This document shows, in pieces, positions 4,559 to 6,126 of a stretch of DNA of 6,126 bases; the first letter of the stretch is position 1, and each line of letters starts with the position of its first letter. The notes under the pieces are model-generated. The model searched no databases and was not told the origin of the DNA. It was given only the letters and a program-made list of their open reading frames with translations. This DNA comes from Chlamydiota bacterium (lineage in GTDB: Bacteria > Auribacterota > UBA3054 > B51-G9), in assembly GCA_003648225.1 (NCBI GenBank), contig QMOL01000190.1, forward strand, positions 1-6,126, written 5' to 3'. The position numbers and the translations under genes were made by a program.

Positions 4559-6126
4559 TTACCTTAAGTCAATGCTTTCGAGAAGTTTTAATTTGCATTT
4601 GTTGTTTGGTTCAGGGATTCTTTCAACGAGAAAAGTTGTTTTGTTTTTAGAAATAATTTTGGAAGGGGGAATGTTATCTTCTTTTGGTTTTTCGCAGGAA
4701 GGTTGCAGAATTTCAGCGGTAATATTTATACGATATGTATCTGTGCGTGTAGTAATATAATTAGCGATTTTGCACATCAAGCCCGGAGTAATGCCTTTTA
4801 TATCCAACAGGTCGTAAATATTTTTATAAGGTCGAATTGATTTCCCGTTTTTGGAAATTCCTTTTGTTATGTTTCGCGCAATGTTGTCGTCAATGCCGGG
4901 TAAACTTGCCAGTACGCGTTCCGGAGCTGTATTGACATTAATTCTGCCCGGGTGTTCAATTGGCGTAAGTAAGATATAATCCAGCCATGCGGTGCCGCTG
5001 CATTCTGTGTCATTCAAGTTATGAGAAGTGACGGAGATTTTAACTGCGCCTTTATCGCTGATATTATTTTTGGATAATCTTCCGAAGTAAACGGAATCAT
5101 TTTTATCGTAGGAATAGCTTTTTTTAGGAGGTATGTCCCAGGATTTTGATTTATAATTCCAGACTTTAACAGTAATTTTAGCGTTATGATTTTCTTCGAG
5201 GAATTCCGTTGTATTAATAGAATCATTCAAACCGAAAAGATATAGGTCATAATTGATGTTAGGATTAAGACCGGTGTTCTTCCATTCCCATTTTCCTTCT
5301 TTGTTATCTCTTCGCGTGTAAAATAACGGTGTTTTGTATGGCGGACCTACGGTAACTTTATCTCCGCGTGAAGCAGATAATAATTTTCTTGATTGAGTTG
5401 ACCTCCCTTTTATTTTTAGAGAAGTATGATTATTATCAGCAATTTTAAATTGTTCACCACGCAGTTTGCCGGAAAGGATGGTCAAAGTGTTATCGCGCCA
5501 AATTTCAGGTTCCCATTTTTTACCATTTAAAGCAATAACGGATTTATTACAATTAGCGACAGTACCCAAAGTAGAATTCCAGGAATTTGCGTTGCCTATC
5601 CATGCGTCTTCTGTTTCCGCGTCAAGTCGAATCATATCCATAGTAAGAGCCGGTCCGATAGTTTTGAGGAAATCATCGGCGGCTTTTTCGTTACTGTTGT
5701 AGTAAACGTTTTCTTTACCCGAGCTGATTTTAAGCAGGTCTTCTAAAGAGCCGAGTGGCCGGTTAAGGACAGTATTATTAATAACTTTTTTAAGATTGCG
5801 TGACCGTGCTTCTCTGAAAGTCCCGCCAAAAGTAGTTCGTTTAGTCGTTTTCCAGACATCAAAAACAGTAGGGTCAGGTCGTTCAGTTGACACATCAAAA
5901 TCCTGGTAATCGGTTTTGCCGTATTCAAGTGTACGGGAAGTAATTTGATTGTATTCATTTCTAAGAGTAAGAGATAAAAATCCACCTAACCGCGGCATTC
6001 CGAGAAGAACAGCATAATCACCGACACGGATATCGCAGGGAGCATTACCTGCCTGTCCATAAAGAATTTCTACAGCATCGTGAGTATTGCCAGTAACCAT
6101 TCTTCTAAATCCGTTAAGATTATTTC
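4559..6126 (-). CDS. GspK-like type II secretion minor pseudopilin, N-terminus outside window
   Basis: The frame is open to the window edge (NLNGFRR precedes the first ATG at 6100), so the start and the expected N-terminal membrane helix lie outside. Numbering from that ATG gives 513 residues. The best evidence is the C-terminal part. GRINVNTAPERVLASLPGID (385-404) is the GspK signature followed by a helix-hairpin-helix. A second HhH-like segment is IYDLLDIKGITPGLMCKIAN (428-447). A beta-strand end, TRTDTYRINITAEI, follows. GspK caps the tip of the periplasmic pseudopilus with GspI and GspJ. Between about 165 and 380 lies a long Trp/Tyr-rich beta region (for example WNYKSKSWDIP and SGTAWLDYILLTP), unlike the compact canonical GspK and perhaps a carbohydrate- or surface-binding insert. 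The reading frame is intact. GspK is inferred from motifs. Confidence 0.65.
   Translation of the reverse strand, partial: NNLNGFRRMVTGNTHDAVEILYGQAGNAPCDIRVGDYAVLLGMPRLGGFLSLTLRNEYNQITSRTLEYGKTDYQDFDVSTERPDPTVFDVWKTTKRTTFGGTFREARSRNLKKVINNTVLNRPLGSLEDLLKISSGKENVYYNSNEKAADDFLKTIGPALTMDMIRLDAETEDAWIGNANSWNSTLGTVANCNKSVIALNGKKWEPEIWRDNTLTILSGKLRGEQFKIADNNHTSLKIKGRSTQSRKLLSASRGDKVTVGPPYKTPLFYTRRDNKEGKWEWKNTGLNPNINYDLYLFGLNDSINTTEFLEENHNAKITVKVWNYKSKSWDIPPKKSYSYDKNDSVYFGRLSKNNISDKGAVKISVTSHNLNDTECSGTAWLDYILLTPIEHPGRINVNTAPERVLASLPGIDDNIARNITKGISKNGKSIRPYKNIYDLLDIKGITPGLMCKIANYITTRTDTYRINITAEILQPSCEKPKEDNIPPSKIISKNKTTFLVERIPEPNNKCKLKLLESIDLR

Overview
The window is AT-rich bacterial chromosome in three parts. 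The two outer parts are intact genes on the minus strand: an ABC-F ATPase at 1-1483, cut by the window edge, and a GspK-like type II secretion minor pseudopilin at 4559-6126, also cut. Between them lie a compact hicBA toxin-antitoxin pair, a block of short decayed genes on the plus strand with a phage or polymorphic-toxin flavour, and a tRNA-Ser(CGA). The organism cannot be fixed from sequence alone. The long GspK-like protein with a beta-rich insert, the repetitive TTAA-rich spacers and the encoded CCA resemble Planctomycetota-type or related environmental genomes. That is a low-confidence impression.

Layout. 1-1483 (-): ABC-F protein, 494 residues visible, with a good promoter almost touching its ATG. 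1620-1751 (+): a 43-residue helix-turn-helix ORF whose 3' end overlaps hicA by 23 nt. 1729-2093 (-): hicB (63 aa) then hicA (58 aa), joined by an ATGA overlap and driven by an extended -10 promoter with a 9-bp inverted repeat upstream. 2270-4260 (+): at least three genes in pieces. They are a secreted protein of unknown function (2270-2666), an intact 119-aa protein (2687-3046), a disrupted gene whose 3' part looks like a phage-associated BECR-fold (PBECR/LPD3-like) nuclease toxin domain (3175-3711), and a short phage-tail-like N-terminus (3970-4059) that loses frame after 29 codons. Two copies of a palindromic repeat (core 74 bp, 72 identical) sit on either side of the toxin remnant. A 69-nt structured element overlaps the toxin's stop codon. 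4261-4350 (-): tRNA-Ser with its own promoter at 4362-4390. 4351-4558 holds no gene.

The most instructive point is how the damage is distributed. The flanking ABC-F, hicBA and GspK-like genes (over 3 kb) read without a break, while the 2-kb middle block needs at least five one-base corrections plus one nonsense change to read through. Several of those corrections fall in short runs of A or G. This looks like a decaying prophage or toxin island lying on the 3' side of a tRNA gene, a common integration target. No integrase and no second att copy is visible here.
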